From the NCBI RefSeq assembly GCF_011927725.1, contig NZ_JAATJC010000001.1, positions 689,001-753,000 on the forward strand: a DNA stretch of 64,000 bases, in the 5' to 3' direction. This document shows positions 9,510 to 18,017 of the stretch, one piece after another. The first letter of the stretch is position 1; every line of letters begins with the position of its first letter. Position numbers and translations under genes: made by a program. The stretch is from Sphingomonas kaistensis. GTDB taxonomy: Bacteria; Pseudomonadota; Alphaproteobacteria; Sphingomonadales; Sphingomonadaceae. The notes below the pieces were generated by a model. It did no database searches. It saw nothing but the letters and a program-made list of their open reading frames with translations, and was not told the origin of the DNA.

Positions 9510-9640
9510 ATGGAGCGAGGGCCGACCAAGCGTTCGTCACGCGAGGGACCAGCAGCGAGCCCGGTAACAGGGGGAAACCCAAGCTCATTGCTGCGGTCAG
9601 AAGTCCACTTAGGTCGCCGTGCCTGAAGCTCGCATGAACA
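9486..9640 (-). ncRNA. Candidate structured RNA, possibly 6S RNA (ssrS)
   Basis: On the minus strand the region between lolA and xthA folds into a rod. A closing stem pairs 9629-9633 with 9515-9519 and 9608-9618 with 9520-9530 (two small bulges). An open internal bubble follows; its 3' side holds a small hairpin (GCGT/ACGC at 9530-9542). The terminal stem pairs 9583-9598 with 9547-9560 (GACC, CAGC and GAGC blocks). An intrinsic terminator at 9486-9509 ends it. A single rod with a central bubble, about 155 nt, is the 6S RNA architecture. No conserved protein is needed to explain the region. Family identity is inference; a covariance search would decide. Confidence 0.45.
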
Positions 9641-9669
9641 GTAGCTAATTCAATACGGATCACCGTGAC

Positions 9670-10290
9670 TTAGCGACCCCGCTTGACGGGCTCGCGATAG
9701 GTGAAGGCACCGGCGGGGATGGCCACATTGTAGCGCTGGCCATCCAGCTTGACAGTGGTGCGCTTGTTCTGCGCGTCGATCGCGGTCCACCCTTCCAGCA
9801 TCAGTCCACCCGGCGCCGCGCTGTTCTTGGAGAAGGCAAGCAGCAAGGTGCCGAATTCCGGACGGCGTGCATCACGGGCGCGGACGATCACCACGCCGGG
9901 GTTGGTCTGCGGCTCGACCCGAGCGATCCGCCCCAGGTTCGGCTGCGGCGACAGCAGCACCGCCAGCGGCGAGCGCGCGATCGGCCAGGCCGACTTTTGG
10001 CCCACCTCGTAATCGACGAAGGTCAGGTTCTTGCCGTCGCCGACCATCACCATGTTTGCGCCCGCGCCATATTCGAAGCGGATCTTGCCGGGACGCTGCA
10101 GGCTGAGCGTGCCCGACTGGGTGCGGCCACGGCCGTCCGACTGCGTGAAACGCGCGGTCATGCTGCTGGTCGCGGCAAGGCTCTGCTCGACCGCCTTGAG
10201 CGGGGTCGCCTGCTGGGCGATGGCGGCGGGTGCCGCAAGCGACAGCATTGCAGCAACGCCGACCAGGCGCGGGTTGAGGTGCTGAAACAT
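9670..10290 (-). CDS. lolA: Outer-membrane lipoprotein carrier protein LolA family
   Basis: LolA ferries lipoproteins across the periplasm to the outer membrane. I start at 10290 (MFQHLNPRLVG), which follows an AGGAG ribosome site and gives a clean signal peptide ending AAIAQQ; the longer frame to 10374 has a non-signal leader. The mature part has the family pattern SMTARFTQSDGRGRTQSGTLSLQRPGKIRFEY, then KNLTFVDYEVGQ. About 206 residues, normal for alphaproteobacterial LolA. It lies downstream of ribH on the same strand with an 80-base gap. The 3' side leads into the structured RNA region. Confidence 0.9.
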   Translation of the reverse strand: MFQHLNPRLVGVAAMLSLAAPAAIAQQATPLKAVEQSLAATSSMTARFTQSDGRGRTQSGTLSLQRPGKIRFEYGAGANMVMVGDGKNLTFVDYEVGQKSAWPIARSPLAVLLSPQPNLGRIARVEPQTNPGVVIVRARDARRPEFGTLLLAFSKNSAAPGGLMLEGWTAIDAQNKRTTVKLDGQRYNVAIPAGAFTYREPVKRGR

Positions 10291-10370
10291 CGAAACTCCT
10301 GACGTCATGTTTGCAGGGGCACTAGGCCGAGCGGTTTGAATGCGCTCTGAATTGGGCAGTTCCCTGCCGT

Positions 10371-10802
10371 TCACCCAACGTAGCGCTGCCGCAACGCCAT
10401 CATCGCCAGGGCCGCAGCGGCTGCGCCGCCGCCCTTGTCCATCTGCGCGCGGTCGGCGCGGGCAAGCGCCTGCGCTTCGTTCTCGACCGTCAGGATGCCG
10501 TTGCCGATCGCCATCCCGGTCAGCGTCAGTTCCATGATCCCCCGCGCGCTTTCGTTGCAGACCACCTCGAAATGATAGGTCTCGCCGCGGATCACAACGC
10601 CCAGCGCGACAAAGGCGTCGAAATCGCCGCTCTCGTCGGCCATGGCGATGGCGGCTGGGACTTCGAGCGCGCCGGGGACGGTCAGTGTCTCATGGCTGTG
10701 GCCGGCCTCCTCGATCGCGGCGCGGGCACCGGCGAGGAGGAGGTCGTTGAGATGCTCGTAGAAGCGGGCTTCGACGATCAGGATGTGGGCCATGTCAGGC
10801 AT
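10371..10802 (-). CDS. ribH: 6,7-dimethyl-8-ribityllumazine synthase
   Basis: RibH condenses the ribityl-aminouracil from RibA/RibD with the butanone phosphate from RibB to give lumazine. The 143-residue sequence shows [11 protein letters not shown] near the N-terminus, the [11 protein letters not shown] substrate segment, [24 protein letters not shown] with the catalytic histidine, and [14 protein letters not shown]. The start may be 10802 or 10793 (MAHILIV); either overlaps or abuts the ribB stop, indicating translational coupling. Last gene of the rib cluster. Confidence 0.95.
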   Translation of the reverse strand: MPDMAHILIVEARFYEHLNDLLLAGARAAIEEAGHSHETLTVPGALEVPAAIAMADESGDFDAFVALGVVIRGETYHFEVVCNESARGIMELTLTGMAIGNGILTVENEAQALARADRAQMDKGGGAAAAALAMMALRQRYVG

Positions 10803-12078
10803 CTCCCCCGATGCAGCGTTCCTCGATGATGGCGAGTCCGTAGCCGCTGAGTCCGACGGGCGAGTGGCGGGTGTTGGACAGGAGGATCATGTCGTGGATT
10901 CCCAGCGCCGCGAGGATCTGCGCGCCGATTCCGTAGCTGCGCAGCGCTTCGCCTTCTTCCACTTCCTTGCCGACCCGGCGGTCGGCCGCGCGCGACAGCG
11001 ATCCGGGGCTTGCCGCATGAAGCGCCACCACGACGCCTGAACCCTGCTCCTCGATCATCTTCATCGCACCGGCCAGCAGACCGCCCCGCTCCGACGGCTC
11101 GCCAAGGACATCGGCGAACAGGTCGAGGCTGTGCATGCGCACCATCACCGGCTCCTCGGGGTTTAGCGGGCCGAGGATAAGCGCAAGCTGCTCGGCACCG
11201 GTCGCCTTGTCGCGAAACACTTGGGCCTGCCACTCCTGCCCCGACGGGCTGTCGAACGGCGTCGCGGCGACCCGTTCGACCAGATGGTCGCGGCGCAGGC
11301 GATAGGCGATCAGGTCGCGGATCGTGCCGATCTTCAGGCTGTGCTGCCGCGCGAACTCGATCAGGTCGTCGAGCCGGGCCATGGTCCCGTCCTCGCGCAT
11401 GATCTCGCAGATCACCCCCGAAGGGTTGAGCCCGGCGAGGCGGCTGACGTCGACCGCGGCCTCGGTATGGCCGGCGCGGACCAGCACGCCACCGGGGCGT
11501 GCGACAAGGGGAAAGACGTGACCGGGGGAGACCAGATCCTCGGAACTGTTGTTGGCATCGATCGCGACCGCGATGGTGCGGGCCCGGTCGGCCGCGCTGA
11601 TCCCGGTCGAGACGCCGGTGCGGGCCTCGATGGAGACGGTGAACGCCGTTTCATGGCGGGTCCCGTTGGTCCGCGCCATCAAGGGCAAGCCAAGCCCGTC
11701 GATCCGTTCCTTGGTCAGCGCCAGGCAGATCAGCCCGCGGCCGTGACGGGCCATGAAGTTGATCGCGTCGGGGGTGGCCATCTGCGCGGGGATGACGAGG
11801 TCGCCCTCATTCTCGCGATCGTCGTCGTCGACGAGGATGAACATCCGCCCGTTGCGGGCCTCGTTGATGATCGCCTCCGGACCGACCAGCACCTCGGTGG
11901 TGCCCTTGGCGAGCAGCTTCTCCAGGCGACCGAGCGTGTCGGCGGTCGGATTCCAGTCGGATGATCCGAGCTTGCGCAGGGAATTGGGGTGAAGTCCGGC
12001 CGCGCGGGCAAGTCCGGACCGGCTGATCTCGCCAGTCTCGATGATGGCGGTCAGTCGTTCGATGAGATCGGTAGCCAT
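10795..12078 (-). CDS. ribB: 3,4-dihydroxy-2-butanone-4-phosphate synthase with N-terminal HTH-like segment and RibA-like C-terminus
   Basis: About 427 residues from ATG 12078. Residues 1-56 look like a helix-turn-helix ([20 protein letters not shown], then [15 protein letters not shown]). The DHBP synthase domain follows (about 66-265) with the acidic loop [10 protein letters not shown] at 84-93 and [13 protein letters not shown]. The C-terminal 155 residues resemble GTP cyclohydrolase II but lack the zinc cysteines, so they should be inactive; RibA is encoded separately at 7614-8651. A palindrome at 12090-12105 overlaps the presumed promoter, raising the possibility of autoregulation by the HTH segment. 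An in-frame GTG at 12093 is a less likely start because it falls inside the palindrome. Confidence 0.92.
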   Translation of the reverse strand: MATDLIERLTAIIETGEISRSGLARAAGLHPNSLRKLGSSDWNPTADTLGRLEKLLAKGTTEVLVGPEAIINEARNGRMFILVDDDDRENEGDLVIPAQMATPDAINFMARHGRGLICLALTKERIDGLGLPLMARTNGTRHETAFTVSIEARTGVSTGISAADRARTIAVAIDANNSSEDLVSPGHVFPLVARPGGVLVRAGHTEAAVDVSRLAGLNPSGVICEIMREDGTMARLDDLIEFARQHSLKIGTIRDLIAYRLRRDHLVERVAATPFDSPSGQEWQAQVFRDKATGAEQLALILGPLNPEEPVMVRMHSLDLFADVLGEPSERGGLLAGAMKMIEEQGSGVVVALHAASPGSLSRAADRRVGKEVEEGEALRSYGIGAQILAALGIHDMILLSNTRHSPVGLSGYGLAIIEERCIGGDA

Positions 12079-12086
12079 GAGGCCCA

Positions 12087-12105
12087 GTATCACACTCGAA
12101 TGTGA
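12087..12105 (-). promoter_or_regulatory. Palindromic operator candidate overlapping ribB promoter
   Basis: TCACACTCGAATGTGA (12090-12105) is a 16-base palindrome with one mismatched pair. On the minus strand its end overlaps GATACT, a plausible -10 hexamer, only about seven bases before the ribB ATG, so the mRNA could be nearly leaderless. Position and symmetry suggest binding by a dimeric HTH protein. Confidence 0.45.
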
Positions 12106-12129
12106 GAAGCGATAGCTTCCCCACCCACT

Positions 12130-12738
12130 TCAGTGTGCGGCGCGTGCCGCGACCATCCGCTGCAGATAACGGGCAAGCACGTCGATCTCCACGTTCAGCG
12201 CGCGGCCGACGGAGAGGCCGGCGAGAGTGGTCTGCTGCGCGGTGTGGGGAATGATGTTCACGCTGAAATGGGTCTGCGCGCCCACGTCGCGGACATCGTT
12301 GACGGTGAGGGACACGCCATCGAGCGTCACAGACCCCTTGGCCGCCAGCATCGGCCCGAGAGCCGCCGGTACGGCAAGCCCGACGCGGAGGCTGTCGCCT
12401 TCGGGGCACAGGCCGATCACCTCGGCCAGACCGTCGACATGGCCGGTGACCAGATGTCCGCCGAGCTCGTCGCCAAGCCGAAGCGCGCGTTCGAGGTTGA
12501 GGCGCGCCCCTTCCTGCCACAGGCCCGGTGCGGTTCTGGACACGGTTTCGGCGCTCAGATCGACGGCAAACCAGCCCTCACCCTTGTCCACCACGGTCAG
12601 GCAGGCGCCAGAGCAGGCGATGGACGCGCCGAGGTCGACCCCGCCCATGTCGTAGCCGCACTCGATCACCAGTCGGAGGTCGCCCCGCTGCTGGGCGGTG
12701 CGGACGGTTCCCACGTCGGTGATGATGCCGGTGAACAT
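12130..12738 (-). CDS. ribE: Riboflavin synthase alpha chain
   Basis: This enzyme dismutates two lumazines to riboflavin. The 202-residue protein shows the two lumazine-binding half-barrels expected: the first starts MFTGIITDVGTV and contains GASIACSGACLTV, the second starts about residue 98 (GHLVTGHVDGLAEV) and contains KGSVTLDGVSLTVNDV. Length is normal. It begins three bases after ribD ends and is followed by ribB, giving the order ribD-ribE-ribB-ribH on the minus strand. Confidence 0.96.
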   Translation of the reverse strand: MFTGIITDVGTVRTAQQRGDLRLVIECGYDMGGVDLGASIACSGACLTVVDKGEGWFAVDLSAETVSRTAPGLWQEGARLNLERALRLGDELGGHLVTGHVDGLAEVIGLCPEGDSLRVGLAVPAALGPMLAAKGSVTLDGVSLTVNDVRDVGAQTHFSVNIIPHTAQQTTLAGLSVGRALNVEIDVLARYLQRMVAARAAH

Positions 12739-12741
12739 GGT

Positions 12742-13704
12742 TCAGTTTTCCTCGGAGCGGACGCGCTCGTAGACTTCGAGCCGGTCGATGCCAAGCTGGC
12801 GCCCGTCGCGCGGCTCCCACCGGCCATGCGCATCGCCGATCGCGTCGAGCCCGATATAGCCGACGCTCTGCCGCCCCTCGCCGATGATGATGGGCGCGCG
12901 GTAGAGGAGAATGCGGTCGACCAGGTCCTCGGCGAGGAAGGCAGTGGCGGTGGACGAACCGCCTTCGACCAGCAGGTCGTTGACGTCATGAAGCCGGAAG
13001 ACGTCGGCCGGTGAGCGCAACATCTCCCACCCCTCGACGGGCTCGCCGCGGCTGAGCAAGGCGCGGCGCGGGGAGCGTTCCTCGAGCCCGGGAAGTCGCA
13101 CGTCGAGCTTGGGCCGATCGGCCGCCAGCGTGCCGCGCCCGACCAGGATCATGTCGCAATGGGCGCGTTCGAGGTGAACATGGGCGCGCGCGTCCTCGCC
13201 GGTGATCCACTTTGATTCGCCCGAGGGAAGCGCGATCTTGCCGTCGATCGACAGCGCGAGCTTGAGGGTGATGCGGGGGCGCCCGAGCGCCTGCCGCGTG
13301 AGCCAGCCGGCCATGCCGTCGCGGGCCAGGTCGGCGCCCGGGCCAAGGCGGACGTCGATCCCGGCGCCGCGAAGACGCTGCAGCCCCTCGCCCGCGGTGC
13401 GCGGATCAGGATCCTCGATCGCCGCGACCACTGCGGCGACGCCGCTGGCGAGGATCAGGTCGGTGCACGTCGGCCCCCGCGGGCTGCGGTGATTGCACGG
13501 TTCTAGCGTTGTGTAGAGCGTCGCGCCGGACGCGCGCTCGCCGGCAAGGGCGAGGGCGATGGATTCGGCATGGGGCCGTCCGCCGGGGGCCGTCGCGCCC
13601 TGGCCGACAATGTCGCCATCGGCGCCGACGATCAGGCAACCGACGTTGGGGTTGGGAGCCGTCGTTCCACGCGCGGCGGCACCCAGCCGGGCCGCCTCCG
13701 CCAT
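12742..13704 (-). CDS. ribD: Bifunctional pyrimidine deaminase / reductase RibD
   Basis: RibD carries out the second and third steps of riboflavin synthesis. From ATG 13704 (MAEAARLGAAARG) it is 320 residues. The deaminase half has APNPNVGC, zinc-site HAE at 45-47 and cysteines 70 and 80 (PCNHRSPRGPTC). The reductase half shows RPRITLKLALSIDGKIAL, SKWITGEDAR and NDLLVEGGSST. No in-frame ATG, GTG or TTG was found between this ATG and the upstream gene's stop at 13715; longer versions read into that gene out of frame. First gene of the rib cluster. Confidence 0.95.
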   Translation of the reverse strand: MAEAARLGAAARGTTAPNPNVGCLIVGADGDIVGQGATAPGGRPHAESIALALAGERASGATLYTTLEPCNHRSPRGPTCTDLILASGVAAVVAAIEDPDPRTAGEGLQRLRGAGIDVRLGPGADLARDGMAGWLTRQALGRPRITLKLALSIDGKIALPSGESKWITGEDARAHVHLERAHCDMILVGRGTLAADRPKLDVRLPGLEERSPRRALLSRGEPVEGWEMLRSPADVFRLHDVNDLLVEGGSSTATAFLAEDLVDRILLYRAPIIIGEGRQSVGYIGLDAIGDAHGRWEPRDGRQLGIDRLEVYERVRSEEN

Positions 13705-13714
13705 CCACTCGGCG

Positions 13715-14041
13715 TCACTCCTCGATGCCGAAGCTATTGGCGATCTCCTTGAACTGCTCCTGCCGGACCGCGGCCCGCTCCTCGCGCGCCTTCTGGTCCT
13801 TGACCTGGTCGGCCTTGATCTCGGCATCGGTGCGATTGGCCGACCAGCTTTCCGGGTAGATGACGGTCACCGGCGGGGCGGTGTTCACCTTGGCGTCGAG
13901 GAAGAAGACCACGATGATGACCACCGTGAAGAGGATGCTGAGTCCGGCGGCGATGGTTTGCTCGCGGCCGCGCCGGCGGAACACGGCCCGAAGGTCGCGC
14001 AACGCCGTCCTGGGACTGTGCATCGGAGGAAAAAAGCCCAT
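13715..14041 (-). CDS. Small single-pass membrane protein of unknown function
   Basis: The product is 108 residues, or 102 if translation starts at the second methionine (14023, MHSPRTALRDL). A basic N-terminus (RDLRAVFRRRGREQ) precedes one membrane helix (IAAGLSILFTVVIIVVFFLD), then a short periplasmic-facing part (VTVIYPESWSANRT) and a charged helix rich in Lys/Glu/Gln. I recognise no named domain. It is 10 bases upstream of ribD and on the same strand, so it may be co-transcribed with the rib genes, but nothing links it to flavins. Confidence 0.7.
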   Translation of the reverse strand: MGFFPPMHSPRTALRDLRAVFRRRGREQTIAAGLSILFTVVIIVVFFLDAKVNTAPPVTVIYPESWSANRTDAEIKADQVKDQKAREERAAVRQEQFKEIANSFGIEE

Positions 14042-14114
14042 GGCGGGGATGTAGGGGGTCAGGTGCCGCGCGGCAATTGGACCGCTCTCACCGGTGCGAG
14101 AGCGGTCCGCATCG

Positions 14115-14801
14115 TCATTCCTCCAGCTCGAACCGCAGCGTGATGGTCAGTACCGAAGCCACCGCGCGGCCGTCCTCGGTGGCTGGCCGGTAGCGCCAGT
14201 AACGGACGAGATGGTTGCGGGCCGCAGCGAGGAAAGCGGGATCGGCGGCGGCGAGTGGTTCGACCGCGGTCACCCGCCCGCGGGCATCGATCGACAGGCG
14301 CAGTCGAAGCACCGCCTCGGCCTCGGTCCGCCGCATCGATTCGGGGTAAGGCGGCCGAAGCAGGTCTGCCGGAGTCGCCGCGCGCGGGCCGACCCGGACG
14401 ATCGCCGGCTGCGGCTGCGGCGGAAGGGGTGGCGGCAGCGTGGCTTCGAGCGCCGGTCCGATGTCGGGCACCTGGCTGTTGATGCTTGGCCCCAGGTCGA
14501 AGCTGTCGGCGGGTTGCGGGGACTGGATCACGGGCGGGATGCGGTCGATCTGGCTGTCGGGCGGCGGCGGGAGCACCGTGTCACGCTGCACCTGCGGCTT
14601 GGCTTCGGGCACCGGCTGCGGCGGGGGCGGCGGCAGCGGGACGTTATAAATCTCGGTCCGGCCCGGTGGCGCCAAGCCATCGACGTGCATCTTGGCGGTA
14701 ATCAGCAATCCGATCGCGATCGCATGTCCGGCGACGATCATCACCAGGGTGGGAGGACTGAGCCGGCGCCGGCTCCTCTGGTTGGCGGCATAGGCAAGCA
14801 T
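14115..14801 (-). CDS. TonB-family energy transducer
   Basis: TonB transmits proton-motive force from ExbBD to outer-membrane receptors. The start at 14801 (MLAYAANQ) follows a strong GAGGAGG site; the frame is open to 14864. Of 228 residues, about 18-36 form the N-terminal membrane anchor (TLVMIVAGHAIAIGLLI), followed by a proline-rich spacer (PLPPPPPQPVPEAKP) and a C-terminal TonB domain that starts at PPYPESMRR and includes VLRLRLSIDARGRVTAV and YWRYRPATEDG. No exbB or exbD is adjacent, so this is probably one of several TonB paralogs. Confidence 0.9.
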   Translation of the reverse strand: MLAYAANQRSRRRLSPPTLVMIVAGHAIAIGLLITAKMHVDGLAPPGRTEIYNVPLPPPPPQPVPEAKPQVQRDTVLPPPPDSQIDRIPPVIQSPQPADSFDLGPSINSQVPDIGPALEATLPPPLPPQPQPAIVRVGPRAATPADLLRPPYPESMRRTEAEAVLRLRLSIDARGRVTAVEPLAAADPAFLAAARNHLVRYWRYRPATEDGRAVASVLTITLRFELEE

Positions 14802-14903
14802 GGCAACCTCCTCTTCATCGCGAGTCGATGTAGAGGATGTTACATCATTACATTTAAGGTGCAAGCGCTCTGGTCAGCGCCGGCCGGACACACGAAATGG
14901 CGG

Positions 14904-16223
14904 TCAGGTCCTGGCGCCGGCTTCCAGCCGCGCGAGGCTGCGCTTGCGCCCGATCAGCCGTAGCAGGGGCGCCATCTCGGGTCCGCTTTCCCGGCCCGTC
15001 AGTGCCAGCCGCAGCGGCTTGAACAGCGCCTTGCCCTTGCGGCCGGTGTCAGCCTTCAGCTGGTCGGTGAGGGCGTGCCAGGGATCGGCCGACCAATCGA
15101 CCGCGGCGGCCAAAGCGGCGGCCTCCGCGAGGAAGGCGCGATCCTCGGCTGGGAGGTCGGGGGCCGCAAGGTCGCCTTGCACGACTTCCTGCCAGGCATC
15201 GATTTCGGTGACGTGGTCGAGCGCGGTCCGAAGGACGCTCCAGCTGCCCTCGTCCACCCACGCCGGCACGCGTTCGGCCACCGCGGCGAACGGCATGGCG
15301 TGCAGCAGCCGGGCATTCAGCTGCTCGACCTCACCCATATCGAAATGCGCTGGGGCACGCCCGAAGTGCGCGAAGTCGAAGCTCGCCGCCAGTGGCTCGA
15401 GGTCGGCAACCGCCTCGACCGGCTGGCTGGTGCCGAGCCTCGCGAGCAGGCTCAGCAAGGCCATCGGCTCCAGCCCGCGCTCCTGCATCTCGCCGACACC
15501 GACCGCACCGAGGCGCTTCGACAGCTTGCCCTCAGCAGCCACCAGCAAGGCTTCGTGAGCAAGCCGCGGCGGCTCGGCGCCGAGCGCAGCGAACATCTGC
15601 AATTGGACCGCGCTGTTGGACACGTGGTCCTCGCCCCGAACGATGTGGGTGATGCCAAGGTCGATGTCGTCGATTACGCTTGGCAGCAGATACAGCCAGC
15701 TGCCATCGGCGCGGCGGATGACGGGGTCCGACAGCAGGTGCGGGTCGAACTTCTGTTCGCCGCGGACCAAATCGTCCCACCCGATCGGCTGCTCATGGTC
15801 GAGGCGGAAGCGCCAGTGCGGTGCACGGCCCTCGACCGGCGTATTCTCGCCCTCGGGCCGCTCGTAGATCGGCGGCAGGCCACGCCCGAGCAGGATCTTG
15901 CGGCGAAGGTCGAGCTCCTCCGGAGTCTCGTAGCAAGCATAGATGCGGCCCGCTGCGCGCAATTGCTCGAACTGCCGCTCATAGAGGGCGAAGCGATCGG
16001 ACTGGCGGACCATGTCGTGCGGGTGCAGCCCGAGCCAGGCGAGATCGGCATGGATCGCCTGCTCGGCCTCTGCCGTCGAGCGCTCGCGGTCGGTGTCGTC
16101 GACCCGCAGCAGGAACCGTCCGCCATGCCGCCTGGCGAACAGGAAGTTGTGCAGCGCCGTGCGGATGTTGCCGACATGCAGGCGGCCGGTCGGCGAGGGG
16201 GCAAAGCGGGTAACGACGGTCAT
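14904..16223 (-). CDS. gltX: Glutamyl-tRNA synthetase (GluRS)
   Basis: Class I synthetase of 439 residues. RFAPSPTGRLHVGN holds the HIGH motif (HVGN at 16-19), LLRVDDTDRERS follows, and the KMSKS equivalent is KLSKRLG near residue 240. Alphaproteobacteria commonly carry two GluRS copies, one of which can serve tRNA-Gln; this one is at the short end of the family (often 440-480). I cannot tell from sequence which of the two specificities it has. It is flanked by tonB and nadE without overlap. Confidence 0.94.
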   Translation of the reverse strand: MTVVTRFAPSPTGRLHVGNIRTALHNFLFARRHGGRFLLRVDDTDRERSTAEAEQAIHADLAWLGLHPHDMVRQSDRFALYERQFEQLRAAGRIYACYETPEELDLRRKILLGRGLPPIYERPEGENTPVEGRAPHWRFRLDHEQPIGWDDLVRGEQKFDPHLLSDPVIRRADGSWLYLLPSVIDDIDLGITHIVRGEDHVSNSAVQLQMFAALGAEPPRLAHEALLVAAEGKLSKRLGAVGVGEMQERGLEPMALLSLLARLGTSQPVEAVADLEPLAASFDFAHFGRAPAHFDMGEVEQLNARLLHAMPFAAVAERVPAWVDEGSWSVLRTALDHVTEIDAWQEVVQGDLAAPDLPAEDRAFLAEAAALAAAVDWSADPWHALTDQLKADTGRKGKALFKPLRLALTGRESGPEMAPLLRLIGRKRSLARLEAGART

Positions 16224-16276
16224 GGCCGTGCGCCTATCGCCCTCGGGCGGCCAAGGCTAGTTGCGGCCGAACCATC

Positions 16277-17938
16277 TCAATCGCCGGTCCGGAACGCATT
16301 GGTGATCGGATAGCGGCGGTCGCGGCCGAAGTTGCGGCCGCCCAGCTTGACCCCGGGCGGGGCCTGCCGGCGCTTGTATTCGGCGCGCAGAACCATCGTT
16401 TCCAGACTTGCGACCAGCGCGACCTCGCTGCCGGTTTCCGACGCGACCTCGTGGACGCTGAGCTCGCGATCGATCAGCCCGTGGAGGATGGGATCGAGCT
16501 TTTCATAAGGCGGCAGGCTGTCCTCGTCCTTCTGGTCATGGCGCAGCTCGGCCGAGGGCGGCTTGGTGATGACCCGCTCCGGCATCACCGGTCCGGCGGG
16601 GCCGAGCAGGCCTTCGGGCCGCCCTTCGTTGCGCCACCGCGAAAGCTTGAAGACGGTGGTCTTGTAGGCGTCCTTCAGCACCGAATAACCGCCCGCCATG
16701 TCCCCGTAGAGGGTGGCGTAGCCGACGCTCATCTCGCTCTTGTTGCCGGTGGTCAGAAGCATCGGGCCGAACTTGTTGCTGAGCGCCATCAGAGTGACCA
16801 TCCGGAGGCGGGCCTGGATATTCTCCTCCGCCAGGTCGCGCGGCCGGCCCTCGAAGGAACTGCCGAGCATGGTGTCGAGGGCGTCGACCGCCGCCGCGAT
16901 CGGTATGACGTCATGCCGGATTCCGAGCAGCCGCGCGCAGCCTTCCGCGTCGTCTAGGCTGTGCTGGCTGGTGAAGGCGGAGGGCATCATCACCGCCCAC
17001 ACCTTGTCGGCACCGAGGGCATCCACCGCGACCGCCGCCGAGAGAGCCGAATCGATCCCGCCCGACAGGCCGAGCAGCACGCCCGGGAAGCCGTTGCGAG
17101 TGACGTAGTCGCGCAGGGCGACCACCATCGCGAGATAGACATCCTCGGGGTAGGGCGACAGCGCGTGGAGATCGCGGGTAGCGCAGGTCCAGCGGTCATC
17201 CTCGCCCTTGTGCCACTGGGTGAACAGCAATTGCTCTTCCCAGTCGCGCATCTGGATGATCCGCTCGCCATCGGCGTTGAACACCATCGAGCTGCCGTCG
17301 AACGCGAGCTCGTCCTGCCCGCCGACCCGGTTGAGGTAGACCAGCGGCAAGCCGACCGCCCGCGAGCGACCGCTGAACAGCCGCTGGCGAAGGTCGTCCT
17401 TGTCGATCTCGTAAGGACTGCCGTTGGGGCTGAGCAGGATTTCCGCGCCGCGCTCTGCCAGATGCCGCGGCACGTCCTCCAGCCACAAATCCTCGCAGAT
17501 CGGGAAGCCGATGCTGACACCCTTGAAGGTGAAGGGCTCGGGTAGCGGGCCGGCGGCGAACACGCGCTTTTCGTCGAAGGTGCCGTAGTTGGGCAGCTCG
17601 CGCTTGAGGGTCACGAACAATTCGCGGCCTTCGTCAGCGAGGATCAGCGCATTATAAGCCTTGCCCTCGCGCAGCACGATCGAGCCGAACGCGACTGCCG
17701 GGCCGGGTTCCTCTGTGGCGGCCACCAGGGCTGCGGTGGCGGCCTCGGTTTCCCGCAGGAAGGCCGGTTTCAGCACCAGGTCTTCGGGCGGATAGCCGAC
17801 CAGTTGCAGTTCGGGAACCAGCAGCAGGTCGGCTCCGACGGCCTGGCGGCGCATCGCCAGGATCGCCTCGGCATTGGCGGCCAGGTCGCCGACTTTCTGG
17901 TTCATCTGGGCGAGCGCAATCGTCAGGCGGTCGGTCAT
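16277..17938 (-). CDS. nadE: Glutamine-dependent NAD+ synthase
   Basis: The 553-residue protein has two fused modules. The N-terminal nitrilase-type glutaminase has the triad Glu43 (VPELQLVGYP), Lys112 (LKRELPNYG) and Cys148 (GFPICEDLW). The C-terminal synthetase has the ATP-pyrophosphatase P-loop SGGIDS at 292-297 and later LLTTGNKSEMSVGYATLYGDMAGG. It makes NAD from deamido-NAD using glutamine-derived ammonia. Full length, with both catalytic sites intact. It is divergent from prs across 79 bases. Confidence 0.97.
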   Translation of the reverse strand: MTDRLTIALAQMNQKVGDLAANAEAILAMRRQAVGADLLLVPELQLVGYPPEDLVLKPAFLRETEAATAALVAATEEPGPAVAFGSIVLREGKAYNALILADEGRELFVTLKRELPNYGTFDEKRVFAAGPLPEPFTFKGVSIGFPICEDLWLEDVPRHLAERGAEILLSPNGSPYEIDKDDLRQRLFSGRSRAVGLPLVYLNRVGGQDELAFDGSSMVFNADGERIIQMRDWEEQLLFTQWHKGEDDRWTCATRDLHALSPYPEDVYLAMVVALRDYVTRNGFPGVLLGLSGGIDSALSAAVAVDALGADKVWAVMMPSAFTSQHSLDDAEGCARLLGIRHDVIPIAAAVDALDTMLGSSFEGRPRDLAEENIQARLRMVTLMALSNKFGPMLLTTGNKSEMSVGYATLYGDMAGGYSVLKDAYKTTVFKLSRWRNEGRPEGLLGPAGPVMPERVITKPPSAELRHDQKDEDSLPPYEKLDPILHGLIDRELSVHEVASETGSEVALVASLETMVLRAEYKRRQAPPGVKLGGRNFGRDRRYPITNAFRTGD

Positions 17939-18017
17939 TCAATGGTCCTAGGCGATCACGCGGGCTTTCGTCCAACGCCCGAGGTGGCTAGGGGACGCTG
18001 GCGACAAGGGGAGCATT

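Noticed and set aside
9436..9663. 75-residue minus-strand frame between lolA and xthA
   Set aside because: It overlaps a region whose minus strand forms a bubble-bearing rod and an intrinsic terminator; the peptide has no coherent features, and the terminator hairpin lies inside it.
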